DNA from: Streptomyces sp. NBC_00433
GTDB lineage: Bacteria > Actinomycetota > Actinomycetes > Streptomycetales > Streptomycetaceae
Assembly: GCA_036015235.1 (NCBI GenBank)
Contig: CP107926.1
Coordinates: 186,001 to 250,000, forward strand
Direction: 5' to 3'
Length of the DNA: 64,000 nt
The notes beneath the pieces were generated by a model. The model did no database searches, was not told the DNA's origin, and saw only the letters and a program-made list of their open reading frames with translations. The position numbers and the translations under genes were made by a program. Positions 42,245-49,956 of the stretch are shown piece by piece (positions within the stretch are counted from its first letter, which is position 1; the number at the start of each line of letters is the position of its first letter).

Positions 42245-43138
42245 ATGATGCCTGGCCAGAGAGCCGCCGGCAGTCGGGCGCGCTCGCGCGGCCATGGGCT
42301 GTCGGCCACAGGAATGACGGTCGCCTACGACCGGACCGATGTCGTGCACGACGCCGCGATAGCGATCAGGCCCGCCGAGGTGACCGCGCTCGTGGGTCCG
42401 AACGGCAGCGGGAAGTCGACGCTGCTGCGTACGCTCGCCCGGCTGCAGCGCGCCCGGAGCGGCACGCTCACGGTCGGCGGCGAGGACGGCGAGGGCGGCA
42501 GGAGCGGCGACGCCACGGACGGCTTCGGGCTCGACTCGCGCGAATTCGCCCGGCGCGTCGCGCTTCTGACGCAGGGGCGGCCCACGCCGAGCGGGCTGAC
42601 CGTGCGCGACGTGGTCGACTTCGGGCGCTACCCGCAGCGGGGGCGCTGGGGACGTCCCGACCCCGGCGGGGCCGCCGTCGTGGACCGGGCACTGGGGCTG
42701 ACCGGGGTCGCGCACCTCGCCGCGCGCGGCGTCGACCAGCTGTCCGGCGGACAGCTCCAGCGGGTGTGGCTCGCGAGCTGCCTCGCCCAGGAGACCGGTG
42801 TGCTGCTGCTCGACGAGCCGACCACGTATCTCGACCTGCGCTACCAGGTCGAACTCCTCGACCTGATCCGCGACCTCGCCGACGGCCACGCGATCGCGGT
42901 CGGCGTCGTCCTGCACGACCTCGACCAGGCGGCGGCCGTCGCCGACCGGATCGCCCTGCTCAGCGAGGGGCGGATCGTCGCCGACGGCCCGCCCGGGGAC
43001 GTGCTGACGCCGGATCGGCTCTCCGAGGTCTACGGCATCCGCATCGACGTCGACACCGACACCTCGACCGGCCGGCTGCGCACCCGCGCGATCGGCCGCC
43101 ACCACACCCGTACCGAAAGGCGCCACCCCTCCCGATGA
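42245..43138 (+). CDS. Iron-siderophore ABC transporter ATP-binding protein
   Basis: A 297-residue FecE/FhuC-type ATPase. Walker A is GPNGSGKSTLL (about 51-61), the signature LSGGQLQRVWLASCLAQ (about 161-177) and Walker B VLLLDEPTTYLDLR (about 182-195). It powers uptake of ferric siderophores through the fused permease. ATG 42245 or 42248 starts next to an iron box. It is coupled to the binding-protein gene (ATGA). A Gly/Asp-rich insertion near residues 80-95 is unusual for the family. Confidence 0.94.
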   Translation: MMPGQRAAGSRARSRGHGLSATGMTVAYDRTDVVHDAAIAIRPAEVTALVGPNGSGKSTLLRTLARLQRARSGTLTVGGEDGEGGRSGDATDGFGLDSREFARRVALLTQGRPTPSGLTVRDVVDFGRYPQRGRWGRPDPGGAAVVDRALGLTGVAHLAARGVDQLSGGQLQRVWLASCLAQETGVLLLDEPTTYLDLRYQVELLDLIRDLADGHAIAVGVVLHDLDQAAAVADRIALLSEGRIVADGPPGDVLTPDRLSEVYGIRIDVDTDTSTGRLRTRAIGRHHTRTERRHPSR

Positions 43139-44163
43139 GATCCCTCACCACCCTGCCCGCCGGCCGCCGCCTCCTGGCCGCCGCGGCCGCCGCCACCGCC
43201 GCGGCGCTCTCCCTGACCGCGTGCGGTACGACCCACTCGGCCGCCGACGCCGCTCCCCCGGCCACCACCGGCTCCGGCGCCACGACCGCCGCCGCGGGCC
43301 CGATCACGCTCACCGACGCGACCGGTGCGACGGTGAAGCTGGACGCTCCCGCCACCAGGGTCGTCGGCACCGAGTGGAATGTCGTGGAGGACCTCGTCAC
43401 GCTCGGCGTCGCCCCCGTGGGCGTCGCCGACGTGAAGGGTTATCAGGCGTGGGACTCCGCGGCCCCGTTGACCAACTCCCCCAAGGACATCGGCACCCGC
43501 GGCGAGCCGAGCACGGACACCGTCGCGTCGCTGGACCCCGACCTCGTCGTGGCGACCACCGACCTGCCGGCGTCGGCGGTGGCGCAGCTGCGGAAGATCG
43601 CGCCGGTCCTCGAAGTGCGCTCCGCGGACGCGGCCGACCAGATCGGCCTGATGACGAAGAACCTCGGCCTGATAGCCCAGGCGACCGGGACCACGGCGAG
43701 GGCGACCGCCGTCGGGCAGGCCTTCGACGCGAAGCTCGCGGCGAGCCGGGCGGCGCTGAAGGCCGCGGGCCTCGAAGGGGTGCGCTACGCCTTCGCCGAC
43801 GGCTGGGTCCAGTCCGACCAGGTCTCGGTCCGCCCTTTCACCGGCGGCTCCCTCATCGGCGCCGTCAACGAGCGGCTCGGGCTGAAGAACGCCTGGGGGG
43901 TCAAGGGCGACAAGGACTACGGGCTGGCCACCACCGACGTCGAGGGCCTCACCAACCTCGGTGACGTGCGGTTCGCCTACATCGTCAACGCCGTCGACGG
44001 CGACCCCTTCGCGGACAGCCTCGCGAAGAACGCCGTGTGGAAGTCGCTGCCGTTCGTCAAGGCCGGCCAGGTGGACCGGCTGCCCGACGGTGTGTGGATG
44101 TTCGGCGGGCCGGCGTCGATGGAGGCGTACGCCGACGCCGTCGTCGACGCCCTGACGAAGTAG
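43135..44163 (+). CDS. Siderophore-binding lipoprotein (FecB type)
   Basis: A 342-residue periplasmic-type binding protein. The N-terminus is a lipoprotein signal: RRLL, a hydrophobic Ala-rich core and the lipobox SLTAC, with the lipid Cys at about residue 30. A Thr/Ala-rich linker follows to about 55, then a class III binding-protein fold (RVVGTEWNVVEDLVTLGV, ADLPAS-like segments, helical backbone). It captures ferric siderophore outside the membrane. It overlaps the ATPase gene by four bases; the permease starts four bases after its stop. Confidence 0.93.
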   Translation: MRSLTTLPAGRRLLAAAAAATAAALSLTACGTTHSAADAAPPATTGSGATTAAAGPITLTDATGATVKLDAPATRVVGTEWNVVEDLVTLGVAPVGVADVKGYQAWDSAAPLTNSPKDIGTRGEPSTDTVASLDPDLVVATTDLPASAVAQLRKIAPVLEVRSADAADQIGLMTKNLGLIAQATGTTARATAVGQAFDAKLAASRAALKAAGLEGVRYAFADGWVQSDQVSVRPFTGGSLIGAVNERLGLKNAWGVKGDKDYGLATTDVEGLTNLGDVRFAYIVNAVDGDPFADSLAKNAVWKSLPFVKAGQVDRLPDGVWMFGGPASMEAYADAVVDALTK

Positions 44164-44167
44164 CGCC

Positions 44168-46252
44168 GTGGCCGTCACCGCACCGCCGCCCGCCGCGGCC
44201 ACCGCCGAGCAGCCGACCGCGTCGGCGTCCACGTCCCGGGTGGGCGCGGCCGCGGTGACGGCGGCGCTCGTCCTGCTGGTCGCCGTCATCGCCGTCATCG
44301 ACATCACCCAGGGAACGGCCGCCGTCGGCGCGAGCCAGGTGTGGAAGGCGGTCACCGGCCGCGCCGACCCGGGCGACGCGTCCGTCGTCGTCGCGTCGCG
44401 CCTGCCGAGAGCGCTCGCCGCCGTCCTGGTCGGCGTCGCGCTCGGCGCGGCGGGCGCCGCCCTGCAGGCGGTGAGCCGCAACGTCCTGGCCGCGCCCGAC
44501 ACGCTCGCGGTCAGCGCCGGCTCCTACCTCGCGCTGGGGGTGCTCACCGTCACCGGGGCGTCCTTCCCGCTGCTCGCCTCCTCCGGCGTCGCCTTCGCGG
44601 GCGGCATGGCGGCGGCGGCCGCCGTGCTCGGGCTGTCCGGGCTGGGGGCCGGGACCGTGCGGCTGGTCCTGGCCGGCAGCGCCCTGGCGCTCGGGCTCGG
44701 CTCGGTCACCGACGCGCTGCTCCTGCTGTTCCCCCAGCAGACCGACGGGCTCTACCAGTGGAGCCAGGGCAGCGTCAGCCAGAACGGCTTCGGCGGTGTC
44801 CAGCAGATGGCGCCGGTCGCCCTGCTCGGACTCGCCGGGCTGCTGCTGGTCGCCCGCCGCGTCGACGCCCTGTCGCTGGGCGACGACGCCGCCCGCGGGC
44901 TCGGCGTCCCGGTGCTGCGCACCCGGGTCACCGTCGTCGTGCTCGCCGCGCTGCTGTCCGCCGCCGCGGTGACGCTCGCGGGGCCGATCGGCTTCGTCGG
45001 GCTGTGCGCGCCCGCGCTGGTCCGGCCGCTCGCCCGCCGCGTCCGGGGCCTGGCACGGGCGCGGGCGGCCATGCCCTTCACGGGGCTGGTCGGCGCGGCG
45101 CTCGTGCTCGGCTCCGACGTGCTGCTGCGGGCGTCGGTGAGCGCGCAGACCGCGGTCGCGGTGCCGACCGGGGTGGTCACCAGCGTCGTCGGCGCGGTCT
45201 TCCTCGTCGTCATGGCGCTGCGCACCCGCGACGGCGGCGCGGCCGCCGCGCCGGACCGGCTGCGTATCCCGAGCCGGGCGGCCTTCACCGCCACGGTGGC
45301 CGGGCTCGCGGCGCTGCTCGTCGCCGTGGCGGTCGCGGCGGTGCTGCTGGGAGACACCAAGCTGCTGCTCGGCGACGTCGTCAACTGGGCACAGGGCCGC
45401 GGCGACCACGTCGTCACCTTCGTCCTGGACACCCGGGTGCCGCGGGTGCTCGCCGCGCTGCTGGCGGGGGCGGCGCTCGCCCTTTCCGGGACGCTCGTGC
45501 AGGCCGTCACCCGCAACCCGCTCGCCGACCCCGGCATCCTCGGCGTGTCCGGCGGGGCGGGCCTGGGCGCCGTACTGCTCGTCACCACCGTGCCCGCGGC
45601 GGGCTCGTGGAGCGTGGCCGGTGCGGCCTTCGCGGGCGCCGCGGCGACCGCCGCGCTGGTCTTCGGGCTCGCCGCGCGGGGCGGCTTCCAGCAGGACAGG
45701 CTCGTGCTGGTCGGGGTGGGCGCGTCGGCCGGGACGGCGGCGCTGATCAGCCTGCTCATCGTCCTCACCGACCCCTTCAACGCGACGAAGGCGCTGACCT
45801 GGCTGTCCGGTTCGACCTACGGGCGGACGCTGCCCGATGTGCTGCCGGTCGCCGCGGTGCTGGCCGCCGGCGCCGCCGTCGCGGTCGTACGCCGCAGGCG
45901 GCTCGACCTGGTCTCCCTGGACGACGACACCCCGCGGCTCCTCGGGCTGCGCCTGGCGCCGGCCCGCCTGGGCCTGCTCGCGCTGAGCGTCCTGCTCAGC
46001 GCGACGGCCGTGGCCGCCGCGGGCACGATCGGCTTCGTCGGGCTGGTCGCCCCGCACGCGGCCCGCGCCCTGGCCGGACGGCGGCACGTCCGGGTCGTCC
46101 CGACCGCGATGCTGCTGGGCGCCACCCTCGTCTGCGCCGCGGACCTGCTCGGCCGTACGGTCATCGCCCCCGCGCAGCTCGGCGCGGGCCTCATGACCGC
46201 GGTCGTCGGGACGCCGTATTTCCTCTACCTGCTGGTCCGCACCCGCCGGTAG
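44168..46252 (+). CDS. Fused iron-siderophore permease (FecCD-FecCD)
   Basis: A 694-residue permease in which two FecCD domains are joined in one chain (about 25-345 and 360-694), each with about ten membrane segments. The paired signatures are SRNVLAAPDTLAVSAGSYL in the first half and TRNPLADPGILGVSGGAGL in the second, and the GPIGFVGLCAPALVR / GTIGFVGLVAPHAAR coupling loops. This is the FhuB-like arrangement, so no second permease gene is needed. GTG 44168 starts four bases after the binding-protein stop. Confidence 0.94.
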   Translation: MAVTAPPPAAATAEQPTASASTSRVGAAAVTAALVLLVAVIAVIDITQGTAAVGASQVWKAVTGRADPGDASVVVASRLPRALAAVLVGVALGAAGAALQAVSRNVLAAPDTLAVSAGSYLALGVLTVTGASFPLLASSGVAFAGGMAAAAAVLGLSGLGAGTVRLVLAGSALALGLGSVTDALLLLFPQQTDGLYQWSQGSVSQNGFGGVQQMAPVALLGLAGLLLVARRVDALSLGDDAARGLGVPVLRTRVTVVVLAALLSAAAVTLAGPIGFVGLCAPALVRPLARRVRGLARARAAMPFTGLVGAALVLGSDVLLRASVSAQTAVAVPTGVVTSVVGAVFLVVMALRTRDGGAAAAPDRLRIPSRAAFTATVAGLAALLVAVAVAAVLLGDTKLLLGDVVNWAQGRGDHVVTFVLDTRVPRVLAALLAGAALALSGTLVQAVTRNPLADPGILGVSGGAGLGAVLLVTTVPAAGSWSVAGAAFAGAAATAALVFGLAARGGFQQDRLVLVGVGASAGTAALISLLIVLTDPFNATKALTWLSGSTYGRTLPDVLPVAAVLAAGAAVAVVRRRRLDLVSLDDDTPRLLGLRLAPARLGLLALSVLLSATAVAAAGTIGFVGLVAPHAARALAGRRHVRVVPTAMLLGATLVCAADLLGRTVIAPAQLGAGLMTAVVGTPYFLYLLVRTRR

Positions 46253-46300
46253 CGCCACCGGGTCGCGGGAGCACGGCGTCGTCCCTGGTCCCCCGGGGCC

Positions 46301-46333
46301 GGCACCCGGTCCGGTGCGGCCCGGACCGGTGCC
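46301..46333. terminator. Bidirectional hairpin terminator
   Basis: A stem formed by GGCACCCGGTCCGG and CCGGACCGGTGCC with a six-base loop and one bulge lies between the convergent permease and aldo-keto reductase genes. Confidence 0.65.
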
Positions 46334-46349
46334 CGCCCCGGGGTGCGTG

Positions 46350-47375
46350 TCAGGCGGCGGAGCGCTCGGCCTGCGGGCGGCGCAGGGCCTGCTGGGTGAG
46401 GCCCGTCGAGGTGTAGCCCATGTCCAGGACGCCGACGTCGCGGCCGGGGGGCACGATCGCGTCGATGCGGTCGAGGACGTCGTCGGACAGGGTGGCCCCG
46501 GCGCTCGCGAGGAGGTCGTCGAGGTGGTCCATGGTGCGCGGGCCGATGATCGCGGAGGTGACCGCGGGGTGGGCGATCGCGAAGGCCATGGCCAGGTGGG
46601 TCAGCGGCATCCCGGCCTCCTGGGCGAGCGGGATGAGCTGCTCGACGGCGTCGAGCCGGCGTTCGTCGCCCATGTGGGCGAAGCCGAATCCGGCCCGGTG
46701 GGTGTCGGGCTCCTGTCCCTTGCGGTAGCGGCCGGTGAGCAGGCCGCCGGCCAGGGGGCTCCAGACCAGGGTGCCCATCCCGTGGCGCCGCGCGACCGGC
46801 AGCACCTCGCGTTCGATGGCGCGGTCCAGGATCGAATACGGCGGCTGCTCGGTGCGGAAGCGGTACAGGCCGCGCCGCTCGGCGACCCACTGGGCCTCGA
46901 CGATGTCGGACGCGAGGAAGGTGGAGGAGCCGAAGGCCCGTACCTTGCCCGCCCGCACCAGGTCGGTGAGGGCGGCGAGGGTCTCCTCCACGTCGGTGTC
47001 CGGATCGGGCCGGTGCACCTGGAAGAGGTCGACGTGGTCGGTGCCCAGCCTGCGCAGCGAGTCGTCGAGCGCGCGCTCCAGCCAGCGCCGCGAATTCCCG
47101 CGCTGGTTGGGGTCGTCGCCCATGGGCAGATGCGCCTTGGTGGCCAGGACGACGTCGTCACGGCGACCCTTGAGCGCCCTGCCGACGATCTCCTCGGACT
47201 CGCCGCGTGCGTAGGCGTCGGCGGTGTCGACGAAGTTGATGCCGGCGTCCAGCGCCCGGTGGATGATGCGGACGCAGTCGTCGTGGTCGGGGTTGCCGAT
47301 GGCGCCGAACATCATGGCGCCCAGGCAGTAGGGGCTGACCTTGATGCCGGTCCGGCCCAGGGTGCGGTATTTCAC
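46350..47375 (-). CDS. Aldo/keto reductase
   Basis: A 341-residue (beta/alpha)8 NADPH oxidoreductase of the Tas/YajO-like group. GINFVDTADAYARGESEE (about 47-64) carries the catalytic Asp and Tyr, LATKAHLPMG the Lys and DLFQVHRPDPDTD the His region; AFAIAHPAVTSAIIGPRTMD binds the cofactor. The substrate is unknown. GTG 47375 follows GAGGAG. It is divergent from a TetR gene with two operator-like inverted repeats between, so it is probably induced by a toxic carbonyl or ligand sensed by that TetR. Confidence 0.92.
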   Translation of the reverse strand: MKYRTLGRTGIKVSPYCLGAMMFGAIGNPDHDDCVRIIHRALDAGINFVDTADAYARGESEEIVGRALKGRRDDVVLATKAHLPMGDDPNQRGNSRRWLERALDDSLRRLGTDHVDLFQVHRPDPDTDVEETLAALTDLVRAGKVRAFGSSTFLASDIVEAQWVAERRGLYRFRTEQPPYSILDRAIEREVLPVARRHGMGTLVWSPLAGGLLTGRYRKGQEPDTHRAGFGFAHMGDERRLDAVEQLIPLAQEAGMPLTHLAMAFAIAHPAVTSAIIGPRTMDHLDDLLASAGATLSDDVLDRIDAIVPPGRDVGVLDMGYTSTGLTQQALRRPQAERSAA

Positions 47376-47426
47376 GGTGCTCCTCAGGGGTTGGGGTGTC
47401 CGCCGCACCGCGATACGCTCGGTAAA

Positions 47427-47440
47427 CGGAACAGCGTTCC
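47427..47440. promoter_or_regulatory. TetR operator site 1 (GGAAC-AGC-GTTCC)
   Basis: A perfect five-base inverted repeat GGAAC AGC GTTCC (47428-47440) in the divergent aldo-keto reductase/TetR promoter region. A near-identical site lies 30 bp away. Confidence 0.75.
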
Positions 47441-47456
47441 ACTGGTGACGACAATA

Positions 47457-47471
47457 CGGAACATCGTTCCG
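47457..47471. promoter_or_regulatory. TetR operator site 2 (CGGAAC-ATC-GTTCCG)
   Basis: A perfect six-base inverted repeat CGGAAC ATC GTTCCG, 21 bp upstream of the TetR start. Spacing to site 1 is 30 bp centre to centre, close to three helical turns, which allows two dimers on one face. Confidence 0.75.
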
Positions 47472-47491
47472 GTTAGCAAGGAGGACGACCC

Positions 47492-48085
47492 GTGGGCGAC
47501 GAACCGACCCTCGCCGGGCAACCCCGCCCGGCCGTGCGCGCCGACGCGCAGCGCAGCATCGACGCGCTGCTCGCCGCGGCCGCCGAGGTCTTCGCCGAGG
47601 CCGGGGTGGACGCCCCCGTACGGCAGATCACCGCGAAGGCGGGAGTCGGCGCGGGCACCCTCTACCGCCACTTCCCGCAGCGCTCAGACCTGATCGCCGC
47701 CGTCTTCCGCCATGAAGTCGACGCCTGCGCGGCCGTCGCGCCCACCCTGGCCGCGCGGTACGAGCCGCTCGAAGCCCTCACCCGGTGGCTCCAGCGCTTC
47801 GCGGGCTTCATCGCCACCAAGCGCGGCCTCAGCGCCGCCCTGCACTCGGGCGACACCGCCTACGACAGCCTGCCCGGCTATTTCCAGCAGCACTTCGAGC
47901 CCGCGCTCTCGGCACTCCTGGACAGCGCGGCGAAGGCCGGCGCCATCCGCTCCGACGCCGACCCGTGGGACCTGCTGCGCGCCATCGGCAACCTCGCCGT
48001 GCCCGCCGCCGACGACGACGGCGGCCACACCGAGCGGATGATCGCCCTGCTCGTCGACGGCCTGCGCTTCGGCGCCCGGACCTGA
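47492..48085 (+). CDS. TetR-family repressor
   Basis: A 197-residue regulator. The HTH is PVRQITAKAGVGAGTLYRHF (about residues 42-61) followed by PQRSDLIAAVFRHEV. The C-terminal domain (SAALHSGDTAYDSLPGYF) resembles SbtR-like/TetR_C ligand domains. GTG 47492 follows AAGGAGG. It is divergent from the aldo-keto reductase with two operators between; probably represses both. Confidence 0.92.
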   Translation: MGDEPTLAGQPRPAVRADAQRSIDALLAAAAEVFAEAGVDAPVRQITAKAGVGAGTLYRHFPQRSDLIAAVFRHEVDACAAVAPTLAARYEPLEALTRWLQRFAGFIATKRGLSAALHSGDTAYDSLPGYFQQHFEPALSALLDSAAKAGAIRSDADPWDLLRAIGNLAVPAADDDGGHTERMIALLVDGLRFGART

Positions 48086-48104
48086 CCCGTCAGCCGGTGA
48101 GCCG

Positions 48105-48350
48105 TCAGCTCTCACGCCGGGCGTGCCGCAGCAGCACGTGCACGACCCGGACCACCGCGAGAGCGCAGGCCACTGTGCCGCCGGTGCGCAGCAGGAGGGT
48201 GTCGACGGCCGCGGGAAGGTCCCAGACCACGACGGGGCCGACGAGAGTCGCGAAGACCACCGCGCCGAGGAAGCACCCGCTGAGCAGGGCGTAGCCGATC
48301 TCGACGGTGGTCGCGTCGCGCTCGGCCTGGCTGTGTGTCCCTGAGGGCAT
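48105..48350 (-). CDS. Small membrane protein (DUF6332-like)
   Basis: An 81-residue protein with two hydrophobic segments (GYALLSGCFLGAVVFATLVG and GTVACALAVVRVVHVLL) after a polar SQAERDATTVEIG start. The AERDATTVEIGYALLSG pattern resembles the Streptomyces DUF6332 family, by recall. Function is unknown. It is convergent with the TetR gene, 19 bp apart. Confidence 0.7.
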   Translation of the reverse strand: MPSGTHSQAERDATTVEIGYALLSGCFLGAVVFATLVGPVVVWDLPAAVDTLLLRTGGTVACALAVVRVVHVLLRHARRES

Positions 48351-48520
48351 GGGTCAAGGATCGCACCTCCCGCCACCGCCGGTCCATGGCCCGGGAATTC
48401 ACGGCGTGTCAGGCGGGCCGGCGGGTGCGCGCGGCGCCCCCCGCCGGCCCGGTGGGTCACTCCTCGGCCGCCCCGGCCCGGGACCGCGGGTGTGTCGGAG
48501 GCGCCGGGCCGTCAGACCTG

Positions 48521-49831
48521 TCACCCGGCCGGGACCAGATGGCGGGTGAACCAGTCGGCGGCGAGTTCGCCCACCTCGGCGAGGGTGCCGGGCTCCTCGA
48601 ACAGGTGCGTGGCGCCGGGCACCAGCGCGAGCCTGTTCTCGCAGCGCAGTTGCCGCTGCGCCTGCCGGTTGAGGTCGAGGACATGGCGGTCCAGGCCGCC
48701 GACGATGAGCAGCGTGGGCGCCTGGACACCGGGCAGCCGGGGTGCCGCGAGGTCGGGGCGACCGCCGCGGGAGACGACCGCGGCCACCCGGTCGCCGAGG
48801 CCGGCCGCCGCGTAGAGCGCCGCGGCGGCGCCGGTGCTCGCGCCGAAGTAGCCGACGGCCCGGTCCTGGGCCTCGGGCTGCCCGCCCAGCCACTCGGTGA
48901 CCTGGGTGAGGCGCCCGGCCAGGAGTTCGGTGTCGAAGACGTTGGCCCGGTCGCCGGCCTCGGCCTCGGTGAGGAGATCGAACAGGAGGATGCCCAGGCC
49001 CGCTTCGACGAGCGCCGCGGCGACCCCGCGGTTGCGGGGGCTGTGGCGGCTGCTCCCGCTGCCGTGCGCGAAGACCACGATGCCCCTGGCGCTGTCGGGC
49101 ACGGTCAGCTCACCGGCGAGGCTGCCGCCCGCCGTCGGGATGCCGACCTCCCTGCGCGCCGCCCGGCCGTTTCGCCGGGGCTCGCTCCCGTCGAGGTCGC
49201 GCTGTCCCGCCCTGGCCAGGCAGGCGGTGACCTCCGCGTCGGCGGTCTGCGTGAAGTCCTCGTAGAACAGGCCGATCGCGTGGAAGGGGCTCGGTGTGTC
49301 CACGCAGATGTACTCGTCGGCGTCGCCGGCCAGCCGGTCGGTCCAGTCGGTGGGGGCCACGGGCACCGCGAGGACGACCCTGCGCGCGCCTCGCTCCCGG
49401 GCGATCCGGCAGGCGGCGCGTGCGGTGGACCCGGTCGCGACGCCGTCGTCGACCACGACCGCGGTCCTGCCGGCGAGCGGCGCGGGCGGGCTGTCGCCCC
49501 GGTAGCGGTGGGCCCGCTGCCGCAGGACGCCGCGCTCCCGCCGCTCGACGGCGGCCAGGTCGTCGGCGCCGACCCCGGTCTTGCGTACGACCTCGTCGTT
49601 GACCACCCGGGTGTCGCCCTCACCGATGGCGCCCATGCCCAGCTCCGGCCGGCGGGGCACCCCCAGCTTCCTGACGACGCACACGTCGAGCGGTGCCCGC
49701 AGGGTGCGCGCCACCTCCTCGGCGACGGGCACACCGCCCCGGGGCAGGCCGAGGACGACCACGTCCCGGTCTTCCAGGTGTCCGCAGCGCGCCGCGAGTC
49801 TCCGGCCGGCGTCCTGTCGATCGTGGAACAC
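48521..49831 (-). CDS. Phosphoribosyltransferase fused to alpha/beta hydrolase
   Basis: A 436-residue two-domain protein. Residues 1-210 are a PRTase-fold domain with the PRPP loop AVVVDDGVATGSTARAAC (about 124-141) and the start VVLGLPRGGVPVAEEVA. Residues about 225-436 are a dienelactone-hydrolase-like alpha/beta hydrolase: VVFAHGSGSSRHSPRN, then nucleophile motif GYFGASTGAAAALYAA with Ser in GxSxG and a late GATHLFEEPG with the catalytic His. Each half occurs alone elsewhere. GTG 49831 is the start. It sits next to a GH65 phosphorylase and an XRE/flavin-binding gene, a set seen in stress or dormancy gene islands; the reaction is unknown. Confidence 0.87.
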   Translation of the reverse strand: MFHDRQDAGRRLAARCGHLEDRDVVVLGLPRGGVPVAEEVARTLRAPLDVCVVRKLGVPRRPELGMGAIGEGDTRVVNDEVVRKTGVGADDLAAVERRERGVLRQRAHRYRGDSPPAPLAGRTAVVVDDGVATGSTARAACRIARERGARRVVLAVPVAPTDWTDRLAGDADEYICVDTPSPFHAIGLFYEDFTQTADAEVTACLARAGQRDLDGSEPRRNGRAARREVGIPTAGGSLAGELTVPDSARGIVVFAHGSGSSRHSPRNRGVAAALVEAGLGILLFDLLTEAEAGDRANVFDTELLAGRLTQVTEWLGGQPEAQDRAVGYFGASTGAAAALYAAAGLGDRVAAVVSRGGRPDLAAPRLPGVQAPTLLIVGGLDRHVLDLNRQAQRQLRCENRLALVPGATHLFEEPGTLAEVGELAADWFTRHLVPAG

Positions 49832-49956
49832 GGCTCTTCGTCTCCCCTCGGCTCAGGGGCCCGTACCGGTGCGGCACGGGACCGCGGCGGGAGCCGGCCT
49901 GCCGGCGGACCGGGCGGCGAGGCGGCCCGCCGTGCCCCCGCCCTTTTCCACGCTAC

